Notes: generated by a model not told the origin, from the letters alone. Shown: positions 24,098-33,016, counted from the stretch's first letter. The stretch: DNA of 35,455 nt from Muribaculaceae bacterium (GCA_009775355.1 VSPN01000028.1:1-35455); one strand, 5' to 3'. A program made the numbers and translations.

Positions 24098-25252
24098 ATG
24101 GCCGCCACTGATTGTGTGATATTTGATTTTGAGAATATAAGACCTTATGTCGACCGGGAGATCCCTGCCGCCATGGAGCGTATCGCCGCGAGCGAGCTTT
24201 TCCCTCTGATTGCTTCGTATGTCTTTCCTGACAGGAATATGGAGGAGGTGCGCTCGCATGTGCGGGGCATTGATTCGATCGGGCGTTTCCAGCATGAGGT
24301 GATGTCGGTGGTCAACGAGCAGGTCATCCGCCGCAGCATGACGGAGTTCTCTTATGGCGGACTTGACCGTCTCGACCCTTCGCGCAGGTATCTTTTTGTC
24401 TCCAACCACAGAGACATAATGCTCGATTCGAGCCTGTTGCAGTATATACTGCATGTCAACGGCCATGAGACCTCGGAGATCACTTTCGGTGCCAACCTCA
24501 TGTGTCATCCTCTTGTGATCGACATAGGGCGGTCCAACAAGATGTTTCGTGTCGAACGGGGCGGCAGTATGAAGGATTTCTACAGATCGTCGCTGCTCAA
24601 TTCCGAATATATACGCCACACCATTACCCGCAAGCGTCAGTCCGTATGGATCGCCCAGCGCAACGGCCGTACCAAGGACGGCATCGACCGGACCGAGCCT
24701 GGGCTTGTCAGGATGTTCGCGAGCAGCATGCCGGGTGACAAGCTTGCGTCTCTCGCGGAGTTGAACATCGTGCCTGTGTCGGTCTCCTATGAATGGGAGA
24801 CATGCGACATTCTCAAGACCCTCGAGCTGTATGAGTCGCGGTTCACTAAATATGTCAAGAAGCCTGGCGAGGATCTCAACAGCATCCTCACCGGAATGAT
24901 ATCCGACAAGGGGCACGTGCATATCGAGATCTGCGAGCCGATCGGCATGGATGAGCTGGAAGAGTTCGCTCATCAGACCAGTCATGAGTATGTCAAGTCG
25001 GTCGCGGCGCTTATCGACCGCCGCATCAACGCCGCGTATCATCTTCATCCCAACAATTATATAGCATTCGACATGCGTTACGGCACAAAGCGGTATTCGG
25101 CGAGATACACCGACGCGCAGAAGGAGAGTTTCTGCGGCAGACTCGGTGAACTCGCCCGATATGAGGATTGCGACCGTGAACTGCTTATGGACATTTTTCT
25201 CGGCATTTACGCCAATCCGGTCAAGTCTCGTTCCAACGCGATATCCTTATGA
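24098..25252 (+). CDS. PlsC-type 1-acylglycerol-3-phosphate-like acyltransferase
   Basis: A 384-aa protein. The acyltransferase motif NHRDIMLD (H-x4-D) lies near residue 102-109, with substrate-binding FRVERGGSMKDF downstream. WIAQRNGRTKDG stands where FPEGTRS is expected, so the second motif is atypical. The C-terminal 100 residues have no clear family. Similar glycerolipid acyltransferases of this longer type occur across Bacteroidetes. In this operon it likely attaches an acyl or polyene chain to a lipid acceptor. It begins two bases after the ligase stop and overlaps the MMPL gene by ATGA. Confidence 0.82.
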   Translation: MAATDCVIFDFENIRPYVDREIPAAMERIAASELFPLIASYVFPDRNMEEVRSHVRGIDSIGRFQHEVMSVVNEQVIRRSMTEFSYGGLDRLDPSRRYLFVSNHRDIMLDSSLLQYILHVNGHETSEITFGANLMCHPLVIDIGRSNKMFRVERGGSMKDFYRSSLLNSEYIRHTITRKRQSVWIAQRNGRTKDGIDRTEPGLVRMFASSMPGDKLASLAELNIVPVSVSYEWETCDILKTLELYESRFTKYVKKPGEDLNSILTGMISDKGHVHIEICEPIGMDELEEFAHQTSHEYVKSVAALIDRRINAAYHLHPNNYIAFDMRYGTKRYSARYTDAQKESFCGRLGELARYEDCDRELLMDIFLGIYANPVKSRSNAISL

Positions 25253-28200
25253 ACAGAATCATACTCTGCATATACGACCGTTTCAGAAAGTCTCCGGCTA
25301 TTGCGTGGGGGCTTTTCCTGAGCATGACCATCTTGCTTCTGGCAGCTCTCTTTACGCTCGGCTACAAGGAGGATATATCTGACTTCCTTCCGCTTGACGA
25401 GAAAAACCAGACGGCTCTCGCCGTCTATCAGGATGTGTCGGGTGCAAACAGGATCTATGCCATTGTCGGTGTCAGCGACACAACGGAGGTGGATCCGCAG
25501 CTGCTGGCCGACGGAGTGGCTGCTTTCTCGGAGAATGTCGCCCGGGCCGACAGCATGCGTTATATCCGCGAGATTGTGAGCGGCATAGATATGGACCGGA
25601 TGCTCGGAATCGCCGATTATGTCTATGATAACATCCCTTATTTCCTGACTGACAGTGATTATGCACGCATTGACAGCCTGCTGGCGAGTCCCGGTTACGT
25701 GTCGCGGCAACTGGCTGAAGACAAAGGGATGCTGATGTTTCCATCCTCAAATGTTCTCGCGTCAAACATAGCGCGTGATCCGCTCAATCTTTTCTCTCCT
25801 GTGCTGGGCCGGCTGGGCCGGCAGGGAATGTCGATCGATTTCGAGACCTACGACGGGTGCATACTGACTCCCGACGGCAAGAGGGCTGTGGTGATGATGG
25901 AATCGGCATTCGGAGCGAGCGAGTCGGAGAACAATGCCGCTCTCGTCGGAATGCTCGGCGATGCCCGCGACGCGACTGAAAAGGAGAATCCGGGTCTTGA
26001 TATCCACATCATCGGGGGGCCGGTGATTGCCGTGGCCAATGCCGACAGGATCAAGAAAGACAGTATTCTGGCCGTGAGTCTTGCCGGAATACTGATCCTG
26101 ATGCTACTGATCTACGTTTTCCGCAATGTCCGCAACATATTGCTGATTGTCGTGTCGGTAGGATGGGGATGGCTCTTCGCAATGGGTGGAATCGCTCTTT
26201 TCTATGATTCTGTGTCGGTGATAGTGATCGGCATAGCGTCGGTCATCCTGGGTATAGCGGTCAATTATCCGCTGCATCTCATAGATCATCTGCGGGAGAG
26301 CGACCACCCGCGCTCGGCACTCCGCGAGATAATATCGCCGCTTGTGGTCGGCAATGTCACAACGGTGGGTGCGTTTCTATGTCTTGTGCCTCTTGACGCT
26401 CCGGCTCTTCATGATCTCGGCCTTTTCAGTTCGCTGCTGCTGGTGGGCACGATTATGTTTGTGCTTCTTTTTCTGCCTCATCTGGTCAGAACCCGCCGGC
26501 GGGGGGAAAGTAAGCTTTCGGATCCGAAGCTGATTGTGCGGATCGCTTCTCTGTCGCTTGATAAAAGCCGATGGGCTGTGTGGTGTGTGCTCCTGCTCAC
26601 GGTGGTGTTTGCTTATTTCAGTCTGCGCACGGAGTTCGATTCCGACATGCGCAACATAAACTACATGACCACTGATCAGAAGAATGACATGGCCTATTTT
26701 CAGAGCCTTGTTGACATGTCGGACGGCAGGGAGGATATTTATGCAGTGAGTTCCGGCAGAACATGGGATGAAGCTTTGTCTGACGGAAACCGTCTTGCCC
26801 CGGTGATCGACAGTCTTGTCTCGGCCGGAACTGTGGCTGTGCGTGACCATGCATCGGCGTTTCTTGTTCCTGCTTCTGTCAGAAAAGAGAGACTTGAGAA
26901 ATGGAACAGTTTCATTAACCGTCATGCCGGCATACTTGGCCACGATTTGCCGGAGGCCGCCCGGAAGGAGGGTTTCAGTGAGGGAGCGTTTTCGGCTTTC
27001 GATGATCTGATCGCCGGCGAATATGGTGAAAAGGCTTTTGATGATTTCCATGAATTCATATCGACTGTCTTTGCCGGATCTCTGAGCGAGGACAGCGGCA
27101 CGGGCCGCAAATCGGTGGTCAGGGTTCTCTCTGTGCCGACGGCACGTGTCGGTGAGGTCAAGGAAATATTGGAGCGGCAGGGGAGTTCCGACGATATATT
27201 TTTCGATGTCGCCGGCATGAACGGCTCGATAGCCGACACGTTGTCGGACGACTTCAATTATATCGGTTTCGCATGCGGATGCATTGTCTTCATTTTTCTA
27301 TGGATCTCGCTCGGAAGTGTGGAGCTTGCCATTGTATCCTTCCTGCCGATGGCTTTCAGCTGGATATGGATTCTCGGCATAATGGGAATGCTTGGCATGA
27401 AGTTCAATATTGTCAATGTCATTCTCGCCACTTTCATTTTCGGCCAGGGTGACGACTACACGATTTTCATGACTGAAGGTCTTTCCTATGAACTGGCTTA
27501 CAGAAAGAAGGTGCTTGCTTCCTACAAGAACAGTATAGTGGTCTCTGCACTGATAATGTTTATTGGCATCGGCACACTTCTGTTTGCCCGGCATCCGGCT
27601 CTGAGGTCTCTCGGAGAAGTTACTGTTGTTGGAATGCTTTCGGTAGTGCTGATGGCTTATTTGTTTCCGCCGCTGGTTTTCAACTGGCTTGTGAGACGCG
27701 ACGGGAAACTGAGGTACAGGCCGATAACGCTTAAGAAACTGCTTTGCAGCGCACTCTCGGCCGTCGTGTTCTCCGTTCAGATTGCGTGTGCTTATATACT
27801 CGGTTTTGTTATTTTTGTAGTGCGGCGTCACACATCGGAGGCCGGACGCCGGCTGTTCAGGAAGTATGTGTGTTCGGCAGCGCGTTTCGATGTGCGCCAC
27901 TTGCCGGGCATCCGCTTTGTGTCCAGAAACGAAAGTGCTGAGGATTTTTCACGGCCCGCAGTCATAACGGGAAACTTCAGTTCAGTTCCCGACATTATCT
28001 GTTTATTGTCATTGACACCGAAAATCGTGTTTGTGTCTGATGTCCCGCTTACGGTAAGTCGGGTAATGGGCAGGGTTTTCAAATGGTTCGGCTTCCTGAC
28101 TGTGTCTGATGGATTCGGTCGTACGGTGGATCTTATCCGGCCTCTCGTTGCGGAGGGCTGCAGTGTCGCGGTTCTTACGGAGGGGGGAAGCGTCGGAGGT

Positions 28201-28845
28201 GAATATGATAATGAGCTGCCGTTCAGAGTGGCTGAAACTCTTGGACTTGATGTATTGCCTGTCGTAATTGAAGGTCTGCGCAGGATCATGCCCGACGGAG
28301 GATTGATATTATCCGGAGGGGTGCTGTATATCGGAATAGAGCGCAGAATTGATGTGGAATCTCTTGCCGATATGGGCGATGTGGCGAATCAGTCGGGTGC
28401 CGTGGCTGAATCATTACTGAAGCGTGTCGAAGAGGCTGTTTTGAGTATATCGACAGTTGAAGATATAATTCCGGTTGTGTATGACCGTTATATATACAAA
28501 GGACGCGACATAGAGGTGCGTGCCCGGAAGGCTCTCGGTTTCCTGCGCGATCATTCAGATGAGTTGCGTAAACCAGGGGGATGCGACCAAATCTTTGTGT
28601 GCGATTCGGCATGTCAGGGGGAACTTGCATTACTTCTGTCGGTGATGTATCCTGATTCTCGGATCATTTGTGCCGTTGAGGATCATGAATCGAGGATTGT
28701 GCTTGAAGGATGCGCACAGGATTTTGCGCCGGATCTCATGATCGCGGCCTGGAATTCTTCATATGCACCTCTATTGTCAGATGCATGTCGATTTGATCTC
28801 TGCAGGTCTGTCGGCGGTGCACTTGAGTTGAAGGTAACAATGTGA
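25249..28845 (+). CDS. MMPL/RND exporter fused to a degenerate PlsC and a Rossmann-like domain
   Basis: A 1198-aa membrane protein. Residues 1 to about 825 form a complete two-repeat MMPL transporter: TM1 at about 18-40, the first TM bundle near 265-405 (GIAVNYPLHLIDH) and the second near 670-815 with GQGDDYTIFMTEG (Asp735-Asp736). It would extract the lipidated product from the inner membrane. After a further TM helix (about 830-855) follows a PlsC-like domain in which NHxxxxD has become NFSSVPD (Phe910, Asp915) and FPEGTRS has become LTEGGSV, so catalysis is unlikely. Residues about 1080-1198 form a Rossmann-like fold (IFVCDSACQGELALLL, then IICAVEDHE). The same TM-PlsC-Rossmann order occurs in the 16922 protein. 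Confidence 0.88.
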   Translation: MNRIILCIYDRFRKSPAIAWGLFLSMTILLLAALFTLGYKEDISDFLPLDEKNQTALAVYQDVSGANRIYAIVGVSDTTEVDPQLLADGVAAFSENVARADSMRYIREIVSGIDMDRMLGIADYVYDNIPYFLTDSDYARIDSLLASPGYVSRQLAEDKGMLMFPSSNVLASNIARDPLNLFSPVLGRLGRQGMSIDFETYDGCILTPDGKRAVVMMESAFGASESENNAALVGMLGDARDATEKENPGLDIHIIGGPVIAVANADRIKKDSILAVSLAGILILMLLIYVFRNVRNILLIVVSVGWGWLFAMGGIALFYDSVSVIVIGIASVILGIAVNYPLHLIDHLRESDHPRSALREIISPLVVGNVTTVGAFLCLVPLDAPALHDLGLFSSLLLVGTIMFVLLFLPHLVRTRRRGESKLSDPKLIVRIASLSLDKSRWAVWCVLLLTVVFAYFSLRTEFDSDMRNINYMTTDQKNDMAYFQSLVDMSDGREDIYAVSSGRTWDEALSDGNRLAPVIDSLVSAGTVAVRDHASAFLVPASVRKERLEKWNSFINRHAGILGHDLPEAARKEGFSEGAFSAFDDLIAGEYGEKAFDDFHEFISTVFAGSLSEDSGTGRKSVVRVLSVPTARVGEVKEILERQGSSDDIFFDVAGMNGSIADTLSDDFNYIGFACGCIVFIFLWISLGSVELAIVSFLPMAFSWIWILGIMGMLGMKFNIVNVILATFIFGQGDDYTIFMTEGLSYELAYRKKVLASYKNSIVVSALIMFIGIGTLLFARHPALRSLGEVTVVGMLSVVLMAYLFPPLVFNWLVRRDGKLRYRPITLKKLLCSALSAVVFSVQIACAYILGFVIFVVRRHTSEAGRRLFRKYVCSAARFDVRHLPGIRFVSRNESAEDFSRPAVITGNFSSVPDIICLLSLTPKIVFVSDVPLTVSRVMGRVFKWFGFLTVSDGFGRTVDLIRPLVAEGCSVAVLTEGGSVGGEYDNELPFRVAETLGLDVLPVVIEGLRRIMPDGGLILSGGVLYIGIERRIDVESLADMGDVANQSGAVAESLLKRVEEAVLSISTVEDIIPVVYDRYIYKGRDIEVRARKALGFLRDHSDELRKPGGCDQIFVCDSACQGELALLLSVMYPDSRIICAVEDHESRIVLEGCAQDFAPDLMIAAWNSSYAPLLSDACRFDLCRSVGGALELKVTM

Positions 28846-28899
28846 TTTTGTAGAGTTTTTTGCTAAGAAAGGCTCTAAGTTCTCTAATTTTAATTGCGT

Positions 28900-29361
28900 A
28901 TGCGGACATTTGTTTTAAGTATGGCAGTGGCAGTCGCTGCGTTTCTGTTTTCTCCGTTGATGTCAACGGTTGTGTATGCCGGACAGGCGGAGTCATGTTC
29001 GATGACAGTCGGTTCGGATCGTCATAGACCGGATAACCGGAAGCACGGGCGACCCGGAGCGGATTCGCGTCGCGACGCCTCTGCCCGCAAGGAGGCGGCG
29101 AAGCTGCTCCATAAGGCTGACGATTGCCGTCGCAAGGCTGCGGACTATCGCCGTAAGGCAAGGAGTTGGATGCGCAAGGCTGAAAGCTATCATGTTGAGG
29201 CCAGACGATATGCGCGATATCATCAGTTCGCACGGGCGCGTTCTGCGCAGAAGAACGCAGAAAAAGCCAACCGTAAACATGACGAATACATGCGCAAGGT
29301 TGCCGCCCAGGATCGTAAGGCCGCCGATTACGAAAGACGCGCACGCCGACTGAGACGCTGA
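28900..29361 (+). CDS. Exported, very basic coiled-coil protein
   Basis: A 153-aa protein. Residues 1 to about 28 are a Sec signal peptide ending VVYA-G. The mature part is dominated by Arg, Lys and Ala with heptad-like repeats such as DCRRKAADYRRKARSW and KAADYERRARRLRR, predicting one long positively charged helix. No family recognised. A periplasmic protein of this charge could bind lipopolysaccharide, peptidoglycan or nucleic acid. It lies 54 bases after the MMPL gene on the same strand and could be the last gene of the operon, though its leader is separate. Start ATG 28900; an in-frame TTG at 28894 adds two residues. Confidence 0.7.
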   Translation: MRTFVLSMAVAVAAFLFSPLMSTVVYAGQAESCSMTVGSDRHRPDNRKHGRPGADSRRDASARKEAAKLLHKADDCRRKAADYRRKARSWMRKAESYHVEARRYARYHQFARARSAQKNAEKANRKHDEYMRKVAAQDRKAADYERRARRLRR

Positions 29362-29417
29362 CACCTCGCCGCCTTCAGGCATCATCACATATCACATATG
29401 GGAGATTTTTTCGGTGG

Positions 29418-30815
29418 CTATATCTCTGACCAGCGGCGGTACAACTCCGATTCTTTAAGCGGGACCGGTTCGTTGCTGCCGTGCTGATAAACGAATATTA
29501 TTTCCGGTTCGATATTGACCGAAAACGAGCCGTCGGTTCTCTTGGTTACGTTGTAGTCATCGGGATTGTATAGTCCCTGCAGTTTTTTGATTGACCGTCG
29601 CAGGCAACTGAAGATCGGTCGCCTGATTTCGGGCACGCCAAGATCGGGGGCTATTTCCTTACTCCCTCCGAACATTTCATAGATAGCGGCATATCGCCGG
29701 CGAAGCCGGTCTACCCGACGGTTGTATATCTCCATCTCTCCAGCTGATCTGGGTGAGCTGAAATTGAATCCTTCCGCACCCTGATAGAGCAGAAGGGCAT
29801 AAAGCGCGCGTTCTCGCCGGTGCAGTCCCGTGGCCTTGGTGTCGATGTCGGGAAAGAATATCTCTTCACGATACGGATTGATATGGACCGCACTGCGTAT
29901 ATTGCGGCGGACAAGAAATATGTCGAGGAGCTGTTTGTAGAATCCGTGGAAATGAAACTGGTTGTCGCGTTCTTCCGATGTGTTGATCACAAACGTGTCG
30001 GACCTCAGCATTTCAGAGAAACTGTCGACAAATGCCCTGACTGTATCAGCTATATCCTCATCGACTTCTATCTTCAGATAGTTGGCGTACTGGTCTTCTC
30101 CCACGAAACTGTTGCCCGTTTTTATCAGCAGTGAGGGGATGGTGTCGCGCAGTTCGTTGATGCCGCATTTATTGCAGAGCAGGTCTTTGGTGAAGCCTCC
30201 CGTGGTCATATTCAGCAGATTCCGTCGGGTGTTTTCAAGCCCTGTGTCGCTCATGGAGGGGGCAAGAAATGACAGTATGTCGTTAAATAGGACCGGGTCG
30301 GTGTTGCGGTAATGGTCGATTATTCTCGGTATGTAGATAAAATGGAATCCTGCCAGTTGGAACTCCTTGAATATCGACCGGTGGTGTGTCTGGACGGCAC
30401 GGTTTGTTTCAGGATCATATTCCTTCTCGATATAGAGCACGGTTGCGATATCAATGTTGAAATCGGCTTTCGGCGTGGAGAATACCTCTCCGTGCAAAGG
30501 CTGGCGCGAATCGAGCATGGTTGTCAGTGCTATCATAAGCAGAGCCTCGGAGTGGGCGCAGAAACCGTCGCTCACGGTCATCGCCCGGCAGTCGCCGAGA
30601 AGATCTTCTTTCAGCCCGGGCACACCTGAACCGCATATGGCGTTGAGTGCGTCGGCAAATGATATCTCTCTTGCCTCGATCCTTACATCTCTGTCTATGC
30701 CGTATTTGTCGCATATGTTACGCCAGCATTCCATTTCTGCAGTATCGACGATGCGGTCGGCCTTGATCAGGTCGGAAAATATTCTGGCTATTGCTGTCTT
30801 GTGTCCTCTCTGCAT
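29418..30815 (-). CDS. Conserved hypothetical protein with TerB-like N-terminus
   Basis: A 465-aa soluble protein without a signal peptide. Residues about 5-110 look like a TerB/tellurite-resistance helical domain (IFSDLIKADRIVD, then YGIDRDVRIEAREIS). The middle has no named fold that I recognise. The C-terminal part contains an Arg-rich helix (RRVDRLRRRYAAIYEMFGG) and the segment LGVPEIRRPIFSCLRRSIKKLQGL, possibly a winged-helix-like DNA- or protein-binding region. It is convergent with the polyketide operon and divergent from the thioredoxin gene, so it is probably its own transcription unit. Function unknown. Confidence 0.8.
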   Translation of the reverse strand: MQRGHKTAIARIFSDLIKADRIVDTAEMECWRNICDKYGIDRDVRIEAREISFADALNAICGSGVPGLKEDLLGDCRAMTVSDGFCAHSEALLMIALTTMLDSRQPLHGEVFSTPKADFNIDIATVLYIEKEYDPETNRAVQTHHRSIFKEFQLAGFHFIYIPRIIDHYRNTDPVLFNDILSFLAPSMSDTGLENTRRNLLNMTTGGFTKDLLCNKCGINELRDTIPSLLIKTGNSFVGEDQYANYLKIEVDEDIADTVRAFVDSFSEMLRSDTFVINTSEERDNQFHFHGFYKQLLDIFLVRRNIRSAVHINPYREEIFFPDIDTKATGLHRRERALYALLLYQGAEGFNFSSPRSAGEMEIYNRRVDRLRRRYAAIYEMFGGSKEIAPDLGVPEIRRPIFSCLRRSIKKLQGLYNPDDYNVTKRTDGSFSVNIEPEIIFVYQHGSNEPVPLKESELYRRWSEI

Positions 30816-30954
30816 ATGAATTGGTGTTCCAGACTTCGAAAGTAGAAAGATTTTGAAAGTTGTCTGTTAGATGCGAATTTACTCAAATATCCGCATATTT
30901 GCAAGCAAATTGTGCTTTTTGTCCTGTTGGTGCAGATATCTCGTTTATTTTATC

Positions 30955-30962
30955 TATATTTG
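30955..30962 (+). promoter_or_regulatory. Candidate -7 box of the TlpA-like gene
   Basis: TATATTTG matches TAnnTTTG, 54 bases upstream of the ATG at 31016 in AT-rich sequence. A clear TTTG at the correct -33 spacing is missing. Confidence 0.5.
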
Positions 30963-31015
30963 TATTTGAATAATTACAAACTCTAAATTTTTCATACCTC
31001 TAAATTTCTCAAACA

Positions 31016-31792
31016 ATGAATACCATCAGAATGCTCATCTTATCAGTTGCAATGTCTGTTGTTATTGCGGCGCAGGCAGGTAACACAAAGGCCAAAAGAA
31101 TAATAATCTTCAACGGTCATTTCTTCAACGAACTGCCTGCCGCTGTAAAGCACAATGCTTTGCCTCAGGATATCAGGATGTTTTCTATCGAAACCCCTGA
31201 TGAGACAAGGGCTACATGCATGTACGCCCCTTCCATTGAACTTTCAGATGAATCGCTGAAGTATGCAATACCGATTGACAAAGTGCCGGAGGGAGAAGAA
31301 CTCCTGCGCAGATACAACGAGCAGAAAGATGGCAAAACCTTCAGTTTCTCCTTGTCGTCTGCTAAGCCACTGATTAATGTCGGTGATATATTTCCCGAAT
31401 TTTCTGCAACCGATATTACTGGCAAAGTGTGGACCAACGCAGATATCAAGGGTAAGGTCATGGTGCTTAACCTTTGGTTTACAGGTTGCGGTCCATGCCG
31501 TCGCGAAATGCCGGAGCTTTCCACTTGGAAGGATGAGATGCCCGATGTCATGTTTTTCTCTTCTACCTATGAATCTCCCGAAATTGCCCGACAGGTTCTT
31601 GACAAAGTGGATTTCAACTGGATTCCTATCGTGAATGATACTCAATTCAAGGAGTGGATCGGTGGCAACGGTTATCCGTTGACTGTCGTTGTTGACAAAT
31701 CGGGTAAGATATCCGCATTTGAATACGGCACTTCTCCCGAACAGCGGGCCTCCTTAAAAAATCGCATCCAGGAGCTTCGATCAGCAAAGTAG
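31016..31792 (+). CDS. TlpA/ResA-like exported thiol-disulfide oxidoreductase
   Basis: A 258-aa protein with a signal peptide (residues 1 to about 21, AAQAG). Residues about 25-115 are an N-terminal region of unknown type, and about 120-258 form a thioredoxin fold. The redox motif is CGPC (Cys158, Cys161) after LNLWFTG, and the cis-proline lies in GNGYPLTVVVD. It would reduce or isomerise disulfides in the periplasm, for example in cytochrome or outer-membrane protein maturation. It is monocistronic between a promoter-like box and a hairpin region. Confidence 0.88.
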   Translation: MNTIRMLILSVAMSVVIAAQAGNTKAKRIIIFNGHFFNELPAAVKHNALPQDIRMFSIETPDETRATCMYAPSIELSDESLKYAIPIDKVPEGEELLRRYNEQKDGKTFSFSLSSAKPLINVGDIFPEFSATDITGKVWTNADIKGKVMVLNLWFTGCGPCRREMPELSTWKDEMPDVMFFSSTYESPEIARQVLDKVDFNWIPIVNDTQFKEWIGGNGYPLTVVVDKSGKISAFEYGTSPEQRASLKNRIQELRSAK

Positions 31793-31825
31793 GGCTTACG
31801 TTCTATCTGATTTCCGCATGCTATT

Positions 31826-31911
31826 CAGTCGTGATGAAACCCCATGACTCCTTCATCGCAAGCGAAAATCCGCCCGGTGGCTGACCGCCCTGACTATTAA
31901 ACAAGCTCTAA
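31826..31911 (-). repeat. Diverged repeat copy ending in AGAGCTTGTTTAAT
   Basis: On the minus strand it begins TTAGAGCTTGTTTAAT (31896-31911) and continues with sequence related to the copy at 33316-33412, down to CACGACTG. One minus-strand frame keeps similar residues (GGFSLAMKESWGFITTE then stop), parallel to FLACDDGVYFMYTTE in the other copy. It lies between two convergent genes. Confidence 0.5.
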
Positions 31912-31935
31912 GGCCCATCCCAGAAAATGGGGCTT
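31909..31935. terminator. Imperfect hairpin between convergent genes
   Basis: AAGGCCCAT pairs with ATGGGGCTT with one mismatch. It lies directly at the 3' end of the minus-strand barrel gene and after the thioredoxin gene. No strong T-tract; possible bidirectional terminator. Confidence 0.4.
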
Positions 31936-32605
31936 AATCGAAATAGTAGGATAATGTCAGATAAGCTCCCTGCATAAGTGATTTCCGGGGATAAAACCGG
32001 CTGAACGAAACTCCATTGTAATTCAAATGTCTGCGCTGACTGTAGATGTCATAGTTGGATATCACATAGCCTGCGCTAATTTCACATGGTCCGACATTTG
32101 CATATACACCGGCTCGCAAATCCAACGCACACCATTGACCATTGGAAGTGCTTATCTTTTTATATTCTGACACCGTAAGATTGGCGGTATGGTCTGTATG
32201 CACGGTTTGCTCTATATACACGCTGTGGTAGGGGATATTGAGCATCACGCCCGGCTCGGCGTAGATGCCTAAATAGACTTGTTTGATTTCAAGTGCCGGG
32301 CTTCTGAGCACTATTGACGGACGCAGATAAGTATTCCATGGGTTTTCGTCATCGCTTGAAATATGCCAGTTTGTGCCGGAAGCATAACCCTCGCCAAAGT
32401 AATTGTCCCAGCCTCCGATTCCTCCTCCTGCGCCGAAATATGGAAATATCATATAGTGGTACGCCAGGTCGACTTGCCAGGTATCAGATGATGTCAGCAG
32501 TCCTGAAATGGATGCCCGATGATGTGTCAGATCTTCAAATTGACGGGCGTATAGGGCATTGCACAGAGTGATGGTAGCAAATATAATGACTGTCAGCCGT
32601 TTCAT
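31934..32605 (-). CDS. Outer-membrane beta-barrel protein of unknown function
   Basis: A 223-aa protein with a signal peptide (MKRLTVIIFATITLCNALYA, cleavage before RQF). The mature part is built of alternating amphipathic strands rich in Tyr, Gly and Trp (for example VDLAYHYMIFPYFGAGGGIGG) and ends in YLTLSYYFD, close to the usual terminal aromatic of outer-membrane barrels. No named family. A MITE-like end motif lies in its leader (32629-32653). The small membrane protein at 32658 is upstream on the same strand and may be cotranscribed. Confidence 0.75.
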   Translation of the reverse strand: MKRLTVIIFATITLCNALYARQFEDLTHHRASISGLLTSSDTWQVDLAYHYMIFPYFGAGGGIGGWDNYFGEGYASGTNWHISSDDENPWNTYLRPSIVLRSPALEIKQVYLGIYAEPGVMLNIPYHSVYIEQTVHTDHTANLTVSEYKKISTSNGQWCALDLRAGVYANVGPCEISAGYVISNYDIYSQRRHLNYNGVSFSRFYPRKSLMQGAYLTLSYYFD

Positions 32606-32628
32606 GTCGGTCTTGAATATAATTTAAA

Positions 32629-32653
32629 TCGTTTAAATCAAAACACTTACTTA
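32629..32653 (-). repeat. Copy of the MITE-like end motif
   Basis: Plus-strand TCGTTTAAATCAAAACACTTACTTA resembles the right end at 33700-33723 and the solo end at 14093-14115, with CAAAACACTT in place of TGAACACTT. It lies between the small membrane protein and the barrel gene. Confidence 0.5.
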
Positions 32654-32657
32654 TAGT

Positions 32658-32954
32658 TTAGTGCTTTTGCTTCGGATTTGCTTTATCCACAAAATATGAA
32701 GCATTTACACGGTAAATCAAAATCCCGGCTAACACAACAAATATAAGAGCGAACAGTCCGGCGCATCCCCGCATAAGCAATAGAGCATTCGTGTTGTTAA
32801 AATCAACTGCTCCAAACGCCATCGACAGCAATAGAATTATAGAAATTCCAATTGAAATCAGCGCGGCATATTTCAATCGCAAGTTGGTCTTCTCACGATA
32901 ATACTTCTCCCGCTCTTGTTGGAATCTGTCTCTCTTTTCAAAATAATTCGCCAT
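32658..32954 (-). CDS. Small membrane protein, two TM helices
   Basis: A 98-aa protein. The first 27 residues are charged and helical (MANYFEKRDRFQQEREKYYR), followed by two hydrophobic segments at about 29-50 and 62-82, and a basic tail, NPKQKH. No family recognised. It could be a small inner-membrane accessory protein; nothing in the context indicates a function beyond possible cotranscription with the barrel gene. Confidence 0.65.
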   Translation of the reverse strand: MANYFEKRDRFQQEREKYYREKTNLRLKYAALISIGISIILLLSMAFGAVDFNNTNALLLMRGCAGLFALIFVVLAGILIYRVNASYFVDKANPKQKH

Positions 32955-33016
32955 AAGTAAAATAATAACGATTGGAAATGTTTCTCATTGCGTTAACCGT
33001 TTAAGTATTTAATTTA

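Noticed and set aside
24083..25048. Minus-strand open frame of 321 codons
   Set aside because: Antisense to the PlsC-type acyltransferase with an intact NHRDIMLD motif; no recognisable domain in the shadow.
2971..28845. Dialkylresorcinol pathway
   Set aside because: No DarA/DarB-like KAS III and aromatase/cyclase pair is found; the set fits aryl polyene formation only.
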